Shown in pieces: positions 1 to 8,858 of a DNA stretch of 64,000 nucleotides. Source of the DNA: Castellaniella sp041677825 (GTDB lineage: Bacteria > Pseudomonadota > Gammaproteobacteria > Burkholderiales > Burkholderiaceae_B); assembly GCF_041677825.1 (NCBI RefSeq), contig NZ_JBAYPG010000016.1:8158-72157 (forward strand), written 5' to 3'. Positions within the stretch are counted from its first letter, which is position 1. Each line of letters opens with the position of its first letter. The position numbers were made by a program, and so were the translations under genes. The notes beneath the pieces are model-generated. The model was not told the origin of the DNA. It saw only the letters and a list, made by a program, of their open reading frames with translations, and did not search any database.

Positions 1-756
1 CCTGCGCGCGATGGCATCACCAACCACCTTGAGCTGCTGCAGACCCAGTGCGGCATTGAACTCGCTCATCTTGCCATTCAGGCCCGGCAGATCGATGGTG
101 CCCTCATCCACGAAGCCGAAGTTTCTCAGGCGATCCACCCGAGCCTTGAGATGCGCATCAGCCGATATGACGGCCCCGCCTTCAAAGGTGTTGAAGACCT
201 TGGTGGCGTGAAAACTCAGCACCGACATGTCACCATGGTCGAACAGGCTGCCGCTGGATAGCCTGACCCCGAAGGCATGGGCCGCATCATAGATCACCTT
301 GAGCCCGTGCCGGCGTGCGATGTCGCCGATCGCGACCACGTCGCAAGGTTGCCCATAGCAATGGACCGGCATGATGGCCACCGTCTCGGGCCCGATGGCT
401 GATTCAATCTGGCGGGGATCCAGATTCAGAGTATGTTCGTCGACATCCACAAACACGGGCTTCAGACGGTTCCAGAGCAAGGAATGTGCCGTGGCCACGA
501 ACGAAAAAGGAGTTGTGATGACCTCGCCCTGAAGTTCCAGTGCCTGCAGCGCCACGATCAGACCGATCGTGCAATTGGTGAAAAGCGAGACATGCTCTAC
601 ACCCAGGTACTCGGCCAGCGCCGATTCGAACCGATCATGAAACGGGCCGCCATTGGTCAGGATTTTGCTGTGCCATATCTGCTGCAGCGCAGGCAGCAGA
701 TCATCGAGTGGCGGCAGCGACGGCTGAGTGACATGGATTGGCGAGTGCTTGTGCAT
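1..756 (-). CDS. DegT/DnrJ/EryC1-family sugar aminotransferase (3' end outside window)
   Basis: PLP-dependent aminotransferase of the nucleotide-sugar type, truncated by the window edge; about 252 N-terminal residues are visible. The ATG at 756 begins MHKHSPIHVTQPSLPPLDD. The PLP-binding aspartate lies in VIYDAAHAFG (D157) and the Schiff-base lysine in SFHATKVFNTFEGG (K186). The S-x-HATK-x-FN-T-x-EGG pattern is typical of the FdtB/VioA/ArnB-like branch, which aminates 3-keto or 4-keto deoxyhexoses on dTDP or UDP. It lies about 20 bases downstream of the GT9 gene and ends the minus-strand glycan block, so a role in making an amino-deoxy sugar for this glycan is inferred. The exact substrate cannot be read from the sequence. 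Confidence 0.9.
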   Translation of the reverse strand, partial: MHKHSPIHVTQPSLPPLDDLLPALQQIWHSKILTNGGPFHDRFESALAEYLGVEHVSLFTNCTIGLIVALQALELQGEVITTPFSFVATAHSLLWNRLKPVFVDVDEHTLNLDPRQIESAIGPETVAIMPVHCYGQPCDVVAIGDIARRHGLKVIYDAAHAFGVRLSSGSLFDHGDMSVLSFHATKVFNTFEGGAVISADAHLKARVDRLRNFGFVDEGTIDLPGLNGKMSEFNAALGLQQLKVVGDAIARR

Positions 757-779
757 TTATGAGTGCCTGTGCATTGATA

Positions 780-1961
780 TTACCCACGCGGGCTGCCAGT
801 GTGACAGGCGGGAAGGCCTATGGCCACCTGCTCCACCAGCGCCATCACCTGCCCCACCTTAACCCTGGCCACGCACCTGACCGCACCCTCTTCTGTCAAT
901 GGGTAGATACAGTTCCAGTTACAATTGAAGCATGGCATATGATGAACGGCACACAGGGGTCTGGACCCTGTCAATTCTTCCGGATAGGGCAGAAACCGGC
1001 CATAGTGCCCGCCGCCCAATATGCAGACGGCAGGTAGTCCCACCGCAGCCGCAATATGCACCGCAGACGTATCATTGCTGATCAGCAGGGCACTGCGCCG
1101 CAAGATCGAAATCAGTTGCACAAGCGTTGTTTTTCCGCTCAAGTCAGTGCAACGATCCCCGATTTCAGCCGCTATCTTCCGGCACCTGATCTGGTCATTC
1201 GAATCACCACAGAGAATTATATCCAGATCAAATCGATCTTTTAGCGCCAGGCCTGTCGCAATGAAATTCTTCAGTGGCCATTCCTTGCCCGACCAGGATG
1301 CCCCAGGAAACAACACGGCATAAGCATGCTCATGAACAAAGCTTGAATCAGACAGGTCTTCAGGAATTTCGGCAACCCTTGCGACGAAGTCCCGACGCGC
1401 CAGATTGCTTATGAATTCTGCATTCCTGTAAAGTTCCATGAGCGGCTTGTCGGATGCCGGAACGAGTTCGGTGTACCATCGGTCGCTTTTTTTCTTTTCC
1501 TGCCGGGTCATGTTGCTCAGGTCACCCACTGAGCCAATACGCGCTTGCGCAGCTGTGGCCCGCACAATGCTGTCACCGTGCAGACAGACCCTGGAATAGG
1601 TCGGCTGGACAGCCGTATGAAACCCTTTTTTCCGTATCAGAGTCAGGAACCTGTATCTGTAGAGAAAATCGAATGCCAGCTTCCTGCCATCAACCGGGAT
1701 GACATCATCCCAATAGGGAAACTGGCGCGCAAGCTCTGCCCAGACCCGGTTTGCGATCAATATGATCCGTTCATTCGGAAATATGCCCCTGAATTCCTTG
1801 GCCGAATCAAGCCATAAAATGAAATCCCCGATGGCATCCACCCGCACAATGGCGATCCCCTTCCTGGGCCCATGCACTGGAATCATTGCTACAAGAAGGT
1901 CGCAAAGCAACGCAGGAAGCCGCCTTGATTTCAATACGATTTTCTTCAGGAAATTCCGCAC
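780..1961 (-). CDS. Glycosyltransferase family 9 (heptosyltransferase-like)
   Basis: 393-residue GT-B glycosyltransferase of the ADP-heptose:LPS heptosyltransferase family (GT9). Visible signatures are IAIVRVDAIGDFILWL near residues 36-51 (the N-terminal Rossmann start), VLFPGASWSGKEWPLKNF near the middle, and ISNDTSAVHIAAAVGLP toward the C-terminus, the usual nucleotide-sugar site. A Cys-rich segment (PCFNCNWNCIYP) is common near the end of GT9 proteins. The start is a GTG six bases after the stop of the upstream GT2, with GAAGGTG-type sequence in front of it. GT9 members also transfer other sugars, so a heptose donor is not proven; position suggests a side transferase of the polysaccharide. 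Confidence 0.88.
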   Translation of the reverse strand: MRNFLKKIVLKSRRLPALLCDLLVAMIPVHGPRKGIAIVRVDAIGDFILWLDSAKEFRGIFPNERIILIANRVWAELARQFPYWDDVIPVDGRKLAFDFLYRYRFLTLIRKKGFHTAVQPTYSRVCLHGDSIVRATAAQARIGSVGDLSNMTRQEKKKSDRWYTELVPASDKPLMELYRNAEFISNLARRDFVARVAEIPEDLSDSSFVHEHAYAVLFPGASWSGKEWPLKNFIATGLALKDRFDLDIILCGDSNDQIRCRKIAAEIGDRCTDLSGKTTLVQLISILRRSALLISNDTSAVHIAAAVGLPAVCILGGGHYGRFLPYPEELTGSRPLCAVHHMPCFNCNWNCIYPLTEEGAVRCVARVKVGQVMALVEQVAIGLPACHTGSPRG

Positions 1962-1967
1962 ACACCT

Positions 1968-2762
1968 TCACCTTCGCATCTTCCCGTAATGCACCACAAA
2001 CCGTACGGCGAACAGCAGCAGTTGCACGATCCGGTTGTGGCCCAGGCCAACCAGGATGCGGAATTTCTCGGACATCACGCCCAGCGCATCCCGGCCGCTG
2101 GTACCGGCCTGGCCGAATTCGCCGGCGATGAAATCCGCCCGGGCGACCACGGCGCCGCCGTGCACGGCCTTGAGGATGAAATCACTGTCGGCTGCAATCG
2201 GAAAGCGGTTCGAATAATACCCGTAGCGTGCGTGCAGGCGGGTGCGGATGGCCAGGCTGACCGAATGGTTGCCGACATAGGCCAACTCGGCGTAGAGCCA
2301 CTCCCAGGGTCGGCTTCTGACGCGGATCAAGTCTGACCCCGCGCGCGCCACGGCGGCCACGAAATCAGCCTGCGTACGGGCGCAGGCCTGGCGAAACCTG
2401 GCAATCGCATCAGGTTCGAGCACGTCATCGGCGCCCACCACCAGATAATAGTCGCCCCGCGCTAACCGGATGGCGCGGTTCAGGGCGTCGTAAATACCGA
2501 AATCCGGCCGGGAATCCAGGCGCAGGTTCAGTGTGGCCGCCGCGACTTCAAGACATTCCAGCGTCCCATCAGTAGACGCGCCGTCAGCCACCACCCATTC
2601 GAAATCGCCATCCGTCTGCGCCTGTAGCGACGCAACCAGCCCCGGCAGCACCGCGGCGGCATTGCAGGTCGCCGTGATCACCGAAAAGCGCGGCAGAGCC
2701 GTGGGCGGGTCAGCAAAAGAACCGGTCATGATCGAGGCTGCGCAAGGCGCGGGCTTGCCCAT
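1968..2762 (-). CDS. Glycosyltransferase family 2
   Basis: 264-residue inverting GT-A transferase. The N-terminal PRFSVITATCNAAAVLPGL is the standard GT2 opening, followed by WVVADGASTDGT (nucleotide site), SRPDFGIYDALNRAI (a WcaA/PGL-type hallmark) and the DxD-like VVGADDVLEP. No membrane span is evident. Two starts are possible: ATG 2762, or ATG 2729, which removes eleven residues that family members usually lack. Neither has a strong ribosome site. The gene begins three bases after the stop of a prlF-like antitoxin remnant, so its 5' end may have been rearranged. It probably adds one sugar to the lipid-linked repeat unit. Confidence 0.88.
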   Translation of the reverse strand: MGKPAPCAASIMTGSFADPPTALPRFSVITATCNAAAVLPGLVASLQAQTDGDFEWVVADGASTDGTLECLEVAAATLNLRLDSRPDFGIYDALNRAIRLARGDYYLVVGADDVLEPDAIARFRQACARTQADFVAAVARAGSDLIRVRSRPWEWLYAELAYVGNHSVSLAIRTRLHARYGYYSNRFPIAADSDFILKAVHGGAVVARADFIAGEFGQAGTSGRDALGVMSEKFRILVGLGHNRIVQLLLFAVRFVVHYGKMRR

Positions 2763-2765
2763 GCT

Positions 2766-3005
2766 TCATTCGTCGTCCTTCGACAGGGCGGCATCGAGAT
2801 CGACCTCGATGCCACCAACCAGCGCCTGGAGCTGTTGGACGAGTCCTGCATCCAATGCCTGCAAGCGCTCGGGATGGCTGGCGATGTCGTGGGCCAGAAC
2901 ATCCAGAAACGGGCCAAGGCCAAGATCTCCATCTTCATGGCTTGCAGCCCGGGGCTGCGTAGATTCAGCGCCTGCGGTCGCAGGCACGACGTTCTCAAAC
3001 TCGCC
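2766..3005 (-). pseudogene. C-terminal remnant of a PrlF-type antitoxin
   Basis: A 79-codon open frame whose last 55 or so residues (GPFLDVLAHDIASHPERLQA, then VGGIEVDLDAALSKDDE) read like the C-terminal half of PrlF, the antitoxin of the PrlF-YhaV type II toxin-antitoxin system. The AbrB/SpoVT DNA-binding half of about 50 residues is missing and is replaced by unrelated sequence (MGEFENVVPATAGAESTQPR). The frame overlaps the manC stop by about ten bases and no yhaV toxin follows, since a GT2 gene starts three bases after its stop. The family call rests on recall of the PrlF C-terminus. The fragment could still be translated by coupling with manC. Confidence 0.5.
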
Positions 3006-4482
3006 CATAGCGGTCCTCCAGGCGTACGATGTCATCTTCGCCCAGGTAGGCGCCCGACTGCACTTCGATCAGTTCGAGCGGGATCACGCCTGGGTTTTCC
3101 AGGCTGTGCACCTGGCCGATGGGGATATAGGTGGACTGATTCTCGCTCACCAGGTAGGTTTGATCGCCCTTGGTGACCTGCGCCGTGCCGCTGACCACCA
3201 CCCAGTGCTCGGCGCGGTGGTGGTGCTTCTGCAGCGACAGCTTGCCGCCGGGCTTCACCGTGATCTTCTTGACCTGGTAGCGCGGGCCGCTGCCTATGGC
3301 ATCGAAATGGCCCCAAGGGCGCCATTCTTCACGGTGGCGCAAGTGCTCGCTGCGCCCGGCGGCCTGCAACTGGGCGACGATGGCCTTGACATCCTGCACC
3401 TGATCCTTGCGCGCCACCAGCACCGCATCGCGGGTTTCGACCACCACCAGGTCCTGCACGCCCACCAGCGCCACCAGCCGATGGTCGGCGCGCACCAGGT
3501 TGTCGTGCGCCGCGTGCATGAGCACATCGCCACGCAGGCGATTGCCCTGTGCATCATCGGGCTGCACCTGGGCGAGTGCCGACCAGGCGCCCAGATCATC
3601 CCAACCCGCATCGAGGGCCACCATCGCCGCCTGGGTCGTATGCTCCATGACGGCGCAGTCCACCGATTCGGCCGGGCAGGCCGCGAAATCGTCATGGCCG
3701 ATGCGCACGAAATCCAGGTCATGTACACATCCCGCCCAGGCCTGGCGGCAGGCCGCCAGGATATCGGGCCGGCTGGCCTGCAGGGCCTGCAGGTAATCGC
3801 TGGCGCGAAACAGGAACATGCCGCTGTTCCAGTAGTATTCACCGCTGTCCAGATAGGCCTGCGCCGTCTGCGCGTCGGGTTTTTCGACGAACTGGCGCAC
3901 CTGCCAGCCGCTGGCCAGGGGGGTGCCGCGCCGGATGTAGCCATAGCCCGTCTCGGGCCGGTCGGGCACGATGCCGAAGGTGGCCAGGCGGCCCTGCTGC
4001 GCCAGCGTGCGGGCGGCCTGCACCGCCTGCTGCCAGCGCGCCACATCGCCGATGCGGTGATCGGCAGCCAATACCAGCAAGAGCGGGTCGGCCCCCTGCC
4101 CCATGGCCATGAGGGCCGCCAGCGCGATGGCCGGCGCGGTGTTGCGCGGGCAAGGTTCGAGCAGGACGCGGCCTTCGGCCAGGCCCACATCGTGCATCTG
4201 CTCGGCCGCCAGAAAGCGGTGCTTCTCATTGCATACCAGGATGGGTGCCAGGCAATCCAGGCCCTGCAGGCGCTGCAGGGCCTGCTGCAGCAAGGTCTGC
4301 TCGCCGGCCAGCGCAAGGAACTGCTTGGGCTTGTACTCGCGCGACAGCGGCCACAGGCGCGTGCCCGAGCCGCCTGCCAGCACGACCGGCAGCAGGGCCT
4401 CGGCCCGCCTGTCGGCAGGAGCGGGCACGCGCGGTGGCTGGCCCACCGGCGCAAATTCAGTGCTGTGACCCTCTTGCGTCAT
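2995..4482 (-). CDS. manC: Mannose-1-phosphate guanylyltransferase / mannose-6-phosphate isomerase
   Basis: 495-residue bifunctional type II PMI-GMP protein that makes GDP-mannose from mannose-1-phosphate and GTP and usually also isomerises fructose-6-phosphate. The N-terminal nucleotidyltransferase carries LPVVLAGGSGTRLWPLSREY, with KPKQF directly after. FVEKP and ETGYGYI motifs are in the middle. The C-terminal cupin/PMI domain has LQKHHHRAEHWVVVSGTA. About 30 extra residues precede the family core. The ATG overlaps the fcl stop as ATGA, so translation is probably coupled. With gmd and fcl immediately upstream it completes GDP-L-fucose synthesis, as in colanic acid loci. Confidence 0.96.
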   Translation of the reverse strand: MTQEGHSTEFAPVGQPPRVPAPADRRAEALLPVVLAGGSGTRLWPLSREYKPKQFLALAGEQTLLQQALQRLQGLDCLAPILVCNEKHRFLAAEQMHDVGLAEGRVLLEPCPRNTAPAIALAALMAMGQGADPLLLVLAADHRIGDVARWQQAVQAARTLAQQGRLATFGIVPDRPETGYGYIRRGTPLASGWQVRQFVEKPDAQTAQAYLDSGEYYWNSGMFLFRASDYLQALQASRPDILAACRQAWAGCVHDLDFVRIGHDDFAACPAESVDCAVMEHTTQAAMVALDAGWDDLGAWSALAQVQPDDAQGNRLRGDVLMHAAHDNLVRADHRLVALVGVQDLVVVETRDAVLVARKDQVQDVKAIVAQLQAAGRSEHLRHREEWRPWGHFDAIGSGPRYQVKKITVKPGGKLSLQKHHHRAEHWVVVSGTAQVTKGDQTYLVSENQSTYIPIGQVHSLENPGVIPLELIEVQSGAYLGEDDIVRLEDRYGRV

Positions 4483-5555
4483 TGCTCTGCCCCCCGATAA
4501 GCGTCACCCTGCGCCTGAAACCAGGCATACGTCTGCGCCAGCCCCGTGCGCAAGGGGATCTGCGGCCGCCAGCCGAGGGCCTGCAGGCGGCCGACATCGA
4601 GCAATTTGCGCGGCGTCCCGTCAGGCTGGGTCGGATCGAAGTGGATTTTACCCCTGTAGCCGACCACTTCGGCCAGCAGCGTGGCGAGCGCGGCGATGCT
4701 GACATCCGTGCCGGTGCCGATATTGATGTGTGAAAGCATGGGCTGAACCATACCCCAATACGTATCCGCAGGCAGATCCATGACGTGCACGCAGGCCGCC
4801 GCCATATCGTCCACGTGCAGGAACTCGCGCCGCGGCCGCCCGCTGCCCCACACGGCCACCTGCGCCAGGCCTTGCATCCGCGCCTCGTGCAGGCGGCGCA
4901 TGAGCGCCGGGATCACGTGGCTGTCGCGCGGATGGAAATTATCGCCCGGCCCATACAGATTGGTAGGCATCACGCTGCGGTAGTCGCGCCCATGCTGGCG
5001 ATGATACGACTCGCACAGCTTGATGCCGGCGATCTTGGCCACCGCATAGGGTTCGTTGGTGGGCTCCAGCGACCCGGTGAGCAGTGCCGATTCGGCCATG
5101 GGCTGCGCCGCCAGCCGGGGATAGATGCACGAAGAGCCCAGAAACAGCAGCTTCTGCACCCCGGCCTCGTGAGCCGCCTGAATCACATTGCACTGGATCA
5201 TCAGGTTTTCGTAAAGAAAATCGGCCGGACGGGTCTGGTTGGCGTGGATGCCGCCCACCCGGGCGGCCGCCAGATACACCTCATCCACCGCCTGCGCCGC
5301 AAAAAAGGCACGCACCGCCGCCGGGTCGCGCAGATCCAGCTGCGCGCGCGCGGCGGTGAGCAGGGTGGCCCCGCCCCCCCGGGCCTGCAGGTGGCGCACC
5401 AGCGCCGAACCCACCATGCCCTGGTGCCCCGCCACGTAGATACGCGGGACATGGCTGCCGGGCGCTGCGGCGCCCGAGCCGTCGCCAGCCGGCCCATGGG
5501 CGTACCCGCCAGCGGCGTGACGCCCTGTCGTGGCCAACCCGGAATGCGCGCCCAT
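4479..5555 (-). CDS. fcl: GDP-L-fucose synthase
   Basis: NADPH-dependent epimerase/reductase that converts GDP-4-keto-6-deoxymannose to GDP-L-fucose. It shows the SDR Rossmann motif VAGHQGMVGSAL, the catalytic serine in LFLGSSCIYP and the YxxxK pair in EPYAVAKIAG. The ATG at 5555 lies seven bases after the gmd stop behind AAGGCTGAG, giving 358 residues; a longer frame to 5639 would overlap gmd. Even with this start, about 40 Gly/Ala/His-rich residues precede the Rossmann fold, more than the family usually has. The end overlaps manC by ATGA. Confidence 0.95.
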   Translation of the reverse strand: MGAHSGLATTGRHAAGGYAHGPAGDGSGAAAPGSHVPRIYVAGHQGMVGSALVRHLQARGGGATLLTAARAQLDLRDPAAVRAFFAAQAVDEVYLAAARVGGIHANQTRPADFLYENLMIQCNVIQAAHEAGVQKLLFLGSSCIYPRLAAQPMAESALLTGSLEPTNEPYAVAKIAGIKLCESYHRQHGRDYRSVMPTNLYGPGDNFHPRDSHVIPALMRRLHEARMQGLAQVAVWGSGRPRREFLHVDDMAAACVHVMDLPADTYWGMVQPMLSHINIGTGTDVSIAALATLLAEVVGYRGKIHFDPTQPDGTPRKLLDVGRLQALGWRPQIPLRTGLAQTYAWFQAQGDAYRGAEQ

Positions 5556-5562
5556 ACCCAAC

Positions 5563-6735
5563 TCAGCCTTCCCGGGAGACATCCACGGCATAGCCGTGCT
5601 GCCTGAGCAAGGCATCGCGCCGTGCCTGTTGCAGATCATGGGCCATCATCTCGGCCACCAGTGCATCGAGCGTGATTTCGGGCGCCCAGCCCAATTGGTC
5701 GCGCGCCTTGCTGGCATCGCCCAGCAAGGTCTCGACCTCGGCCGGCCGGAAATAACGCGCATCCACGGCCACGATGACATCGCCCACGCGCATGGCCGGC
5801 GCCCGGTCGCCCGTGACGCGTTCGACGATGCCTTTTTCATCCACCCCGCGGCCCTCGAAGCGCAGCTGCACCCCGATCTCGGCGGCCGCCTTGTGGATGA
5901 AATCGCGCACCGAATGCTGCACCCCGGTGGCAATCACGTAGTCATCGGGCTGATCCTGCTGCAGCATCAGCCACTGCATGCGCACGTAATCCAGGGCATG
6001 GCCCCAGTCGCGCAACGCATCCAGGTTGCCCATGTACAGGCAGGGCTCCAGCCCCTGGGCGATATTGGCCAGCCCGCGGGTGATCTTGCGCGTCACGAAG
6101 GTCTCGCCGCGGCGCGGCGATTCATGATTGAACAGAATGCCGTTGCAGGCGTACAGACCATAGGCTTCGCGGTAATTGACCGTGATCCAGTAGGCATACA
6201 GCTTGGCCACCGCATACGGGCTGCGCGGGTGAAAAGGCGTGGTCTCGCGCTGTGGGGTTTCCTGCACCAGGCCGTACAGCTCGGATGACGACGCCTGATA
6301 GTAGCGGGTGGACTTTTCCAGACCCAGGAAACGGATGCCTTCCAGCAGGCGCAGCGCGCCCAGCGCATCGACATCGGCCGTATATTCGGGCGACTCGAAG
6401 CTCACCGCCACGTGCGATTGCGCCGCCAGGTTGTAGACCTCGTCGGGGCGCACCTCGGACAGGATGCGGATCAGGTTGGACGAATCGGTCAGGTCGCCAT
6501 AATGCAGAAACAGGTTGCGCCGGGCTTCGTGCGGATCCTGGTACAGGTGATCGATGCGCTGCGTATTGAACGACGATGCCCGGCGCTTGATGCCGTGCAC
6601 CTTATAGCCTTTGGCGAGCAGGAACTCGGCCAGATACGAGCCATCCTGGCCGGTGATGCCGGTGATGAGCGCTGTTTTTTGCTCAGTGGTGTGAAGAATC
6701 GTCATGCCGGTGCCCATGGTAGGCCACATTGTCAT
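5563..6735 (-). CDS. gmd: GDP-mannose 4,6-dehydratase
   Basis: Extended SDR enzyme that converts GDP-D-mannose to GDP-4-keto-6-deoxy-D-mannose, the first step to GDP-fucose. Diagnostic sequences are ALITGITGQDGSYLAEFLL (NADP site), HGIKRRASSFNTQRIDHLYQ, YQASSSELYG with the active-site Ser/Glu, and RSPYAVAKLYAYW with the YxxxK pair. The ORF from 6735 is 390 residues. In-frame ATGs at 6717 and 6705 give an N-terminus closer to known Gmd proteins, and none has a clear ribosome site. It is the first gene of the gmd-fcl-manC run. Confidence 0.96.
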   Translation of the reverse strand: MTMWPTMGTGMTILHTTEQKTALITGITGQDGSYLAEFLLAKGYKVHGIKRRASSFNTQRIDHLYQDPHEARRNLFLHYGDLTDSSNLIRILSEVRPDEVYNLAAQSHVAVSFESPEYTADVDALGALRLLEGIRFLGLEKSTRYYQASSSELYGLVQETPQRETTPFHPRSPYAVAKLYAYWITVNYREAYGLYACNGILFNHESPRRGETFVTRKITRGLANIAQGLEPCLYMGNLDALRDWGHALDYVRMQWLMLQQDQPDDYVIATGVQHSVRDFIHKAAAEIGVQLRFEGRGVDEKGIVERVTGDRAPAMRVGDVIVAVDARYFRPAEVETLLGDASKARDQLGWAPEITLDALVAEMMAHDLQQARRDALLRQHGYAVDVSREG

Positions 6736-6766
6736 GGAAAAACAGTTTCAGTGCCATATGGCGACC

Positions 6767-7837
6767 CTAGATGACGGCATTTTCGGGAATGGCACGTTCC
6801 ATGATCTGGTCACGGTCGACCCGGTCATGGATAAAGAACGGCTCGTACTGCGTCAGTGGATCCCGATCCGGATTGCGGTACGCCAGCACCAGGAAAATGG
6901 CCATGATTGCCACGCAGGCGCCGATGAACAGCACGCGGATCGCAGTGGGTTTTTCTGTCAGGATCACGCTGAACAGCAGCGGATGCACCGCCAGCAGCGC
7001 CCAGCTGATCCGGGAGATATGGATGCCGAACGGCACGGCGGCAGAATACAGCAAGAGCCCCAGGAAAAAGCAGTTGAACAGGTACACATGATTGCGTTCG
7101 GCTGAAATCAGCCGCCGGTTCAGCAGAAAATAGATGAGGATGGCGCACATCAGGGCATAGATCTTGTAGCCGCTATCCGATACGTGCTGGGTCAGATAAT
7201 ACGAATACCAGCCCGTCCACAGCGACACCCGGGTGATCACGACCGACCCCAGGGCCAGCGCGGCCAGCCAGGCCAGTACATAGACGGGCAGGTTCAGCAG
7301 GCGCGCCAGGTAGCGGCGCAGCAGAACCACGGGGATCAGGATCGCGATCGCGGCATGAAACAGGATGGCCAGCAGCATCAGCCCCAGGGATACGTACAGA
7401 TTGCGCCGGATATCGCTGGCCACGTAAAAGAAGATGGCAATCGCGATGAACTGGCGCACCACGCCCAGGCTGTCCAGAAAGGCCATGGGCAGGCACAGGA
7501 ACGAAAAGACCCCGATCAGGCTCAGCCGGTAGGTGCTGCAGTAGCGATCGAATGCCAGGTAGTAGAACAGCACCACCAGCGCGCTCGATAGGGCAAAGAA
7601 CACCATCGGGTCGGTGAGGCTGGCAATGCCCATCAACACGCGCGACAGGGGTTCGAACCGGTCGATGGCGCCCGTGCTGATGAGCTCGTAGTACACCGGA
7701 TAATCGAAACCGGCGTTGAAACGCAGGGCCGAAAAGGCAAAGAACGCCAGAAAGCTCAGTGACAGCTGCAGGCGCACCGACAACTCGAGATGATAGATGT
7801 AGAGCAGATAGCCGAAGAGCAGAAAATAATAGACCAT
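6767..7837 (-). CDS. EpsG-family polysaccharide polymerase-like membrane protein
   Basis: 356-residue polytopic inner-membrane protein with ten or more hydrophobic segments. The early LRFNAGFDYPVYYELI after the first spans matches the R-x-N-x-G-x-DY-x-x-Y motif of the EpsG/Wzy-like family, which is thought to polymerise undecaprenyl-linked repeat units in the periplasm. It starts at ATG 7837, 21 bases after the Wzz-like gene. Placement beside a Wzz-like protein and Wzx supports a polymerase role. A second, unrelated Wzy-like polymerase lies at 36.8-38.1 kb. Confidence 0.82.
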   Translation of the reverse strand: MVYYFLLFGYLLYIYHLELSVRLQLSLSFLAFFAFSALRFNAGFDYPVYYELISTGAIDRFEPLSRVLMGIASLTDPMVFFALSSALVVLFYYLAFDRYCSTYRLSLIGVFSFLCLPMAFLDSLGVVRQFIAIAIFFYVASDIRRNLYVSLGLMLLAILFHAAIAILIPVVLLRRYLARLLNLPVYVLAWLAALALGSVVITRVSLWTGWYSYYLTQHVSDSGYKIYALMCAILIYFLLNRRLISAERNHVYLFNCFFLGLLLYSAAVPFGIHISRISWALLAVHPLLFSVILTEKPTAIRVLFIGACVAIMAIFLVLAYRNPDRDPLTQYEPFFIHDRVDRDQIMERAIPENAVI

Positions 7838-7858
7838 TGCGCGCGATCTGAATGTTCG

Positions 7859-8848
7859 TCAGACCTGCTTGCGCATCCTGCGCAGGCTGCCGCACGACAC
7901 CCACCCCAGAATGCACAGAAAGCCGAGCACCAGCCCGGCGATGGCCCCCACTGCAAGCGTGACATTGCGCCGGGGGAAATAGGGCGCGGCGGGCACACTG
8001 GCCCTGAACGACACACGGGCCAGATCGCCTGCGGGTTGCGGGTCCATGGCCTCGAGAAGATCGGCGCGGGCCTGCAATACAGCCAGGCGCGATGGATCAC
8101 CCTGCGCACCCGCAGCATCCCGATATTCGGCTGCCTTGCGCAACAGGGCGATCTGCTGCGCATTCAGCTCGACCTCGTTGTGGCGCAGACCCTGCAGCAC
8201 CGCCAGCATCTCGGCGTGGCTGCGCTCGAGCGCTATCTCGACCAGCTGATTCACCCAGCTCGCGGCCAGCACTGGATCGGGGTAGGACAGGGTCACATCG
8301 ACCCTGGGAACCCCCCTACGGACATGATCCGCGAAGCTCAGATTGCTGTAGAGACCCTGCCGGACACGCGCCTTCTCTGACTCGGACAAAGGCGTGCCGC
8401 CTGTCGGGCGGACGATGGACTCGAAGAGCTGGTCGCGGACTTCCTGTGAATGCAGGTGGCGCAGGAAAATCTCGAATGACGCTGCGGGGGTGAGTTCTTT
8501 CCAGTTGAGCACCTCGGACATCACGTTGGTGTCATTGCCGCGCCCTTCGGCAAAGGCCGATACGATGAATTCCAGCCAATTGTGCGGCGGCTGGGCCGTG
8601 TCAGGTTCGTGAACTATCCTGTCGAGCCGCTGCAGGGCCAGGTTATAGGCACTCAGGTCGACCGCGGAGGCCGGCACCACCACCGCCTGGGCTCGATAAC
8701 GCGCCACGGCCAGGCCCAGGAACACCCCGGCACAGGCCAGCCCAAGCATCATGCACACCAGCAGGAACCACTTGCCCCGCCACACGGCCCCCAGCATCTG
8801 TTCAAAACCCACCAGGGCAGTACCCTGGCCATTGTGACATGTATCCAA
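7859..8848 (-). CDS. Wzz-like polysaccharide chain-length protein
   Basis: About 329 residues with a polysaccharide co-polymerase layout: one N-terminal span (KWFLLVCMMLGLACAGVFLG), a long periplasmic part with heptad-like helices (ELNAQQIALLRKAAEYRDAA), and a C-terminal span (TLAVGAIAGLVLGFLCILG) ending in a short basic tail. There is no kinase domain. Translation start is uncertain. TTG 8848 lies only three bases after GGAGG. The ATG at the best distance from GGAGG (about 8840) is in another frame and stops after 12 codons. GTG and ATG codons about 11 to 16 codons into the frame are alternatives. It sits between a GT4 and the EpsG-like polymerase. Confidence 0.72.
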   Translation of the reverse strand: MDTCHNGQGTALVGFEQMLGAVWRGKWFLLVCMMLGLACAGVFLGLAVARYRAQAVVVPASAVDLSAYNLALQRLDRIVHEPDTAQPPHNWLEFIVSAFAEGRGNDTNVMSEVLNWKELTPAASFEIFLRHLHSQEVRDQLFESIVRPTGGTPLSESEKARVRQGLYSNLSFADHVRRGVPRVDVTLSYPDPVLAASWVNQLVEIALERSHAEMLAVLQGLRHNEVELNAQQIALLRKAAEYRDAAGAQGDPSRLAVLQARADLLEAMDPQPAGDLARVSFRASVPAAPYFPRRNVTLAVGAIAGLVLGFLCILGWVSCGSLRRMRKQV

Positions 8849-8858
8849 TTTCCTCCCC

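Noticed and set aside
223..400. HEATH in the 15801-16808 protein as a zinc protease site
   Set aside because: The positions given are only a placeholder for a residue-level idea: HEATH (residues 223-227) with the PLRVDPRPMDG context fits the peptide-modification family better than a metallopeptidase.
2533..4500. Plus-strand open frame of about 655 codons opposite manC
   Set aside because: It is the antisense of manC and the antitoxin remnant; it shows no domain, and GC-rich codon bias on the minus strand explains it.
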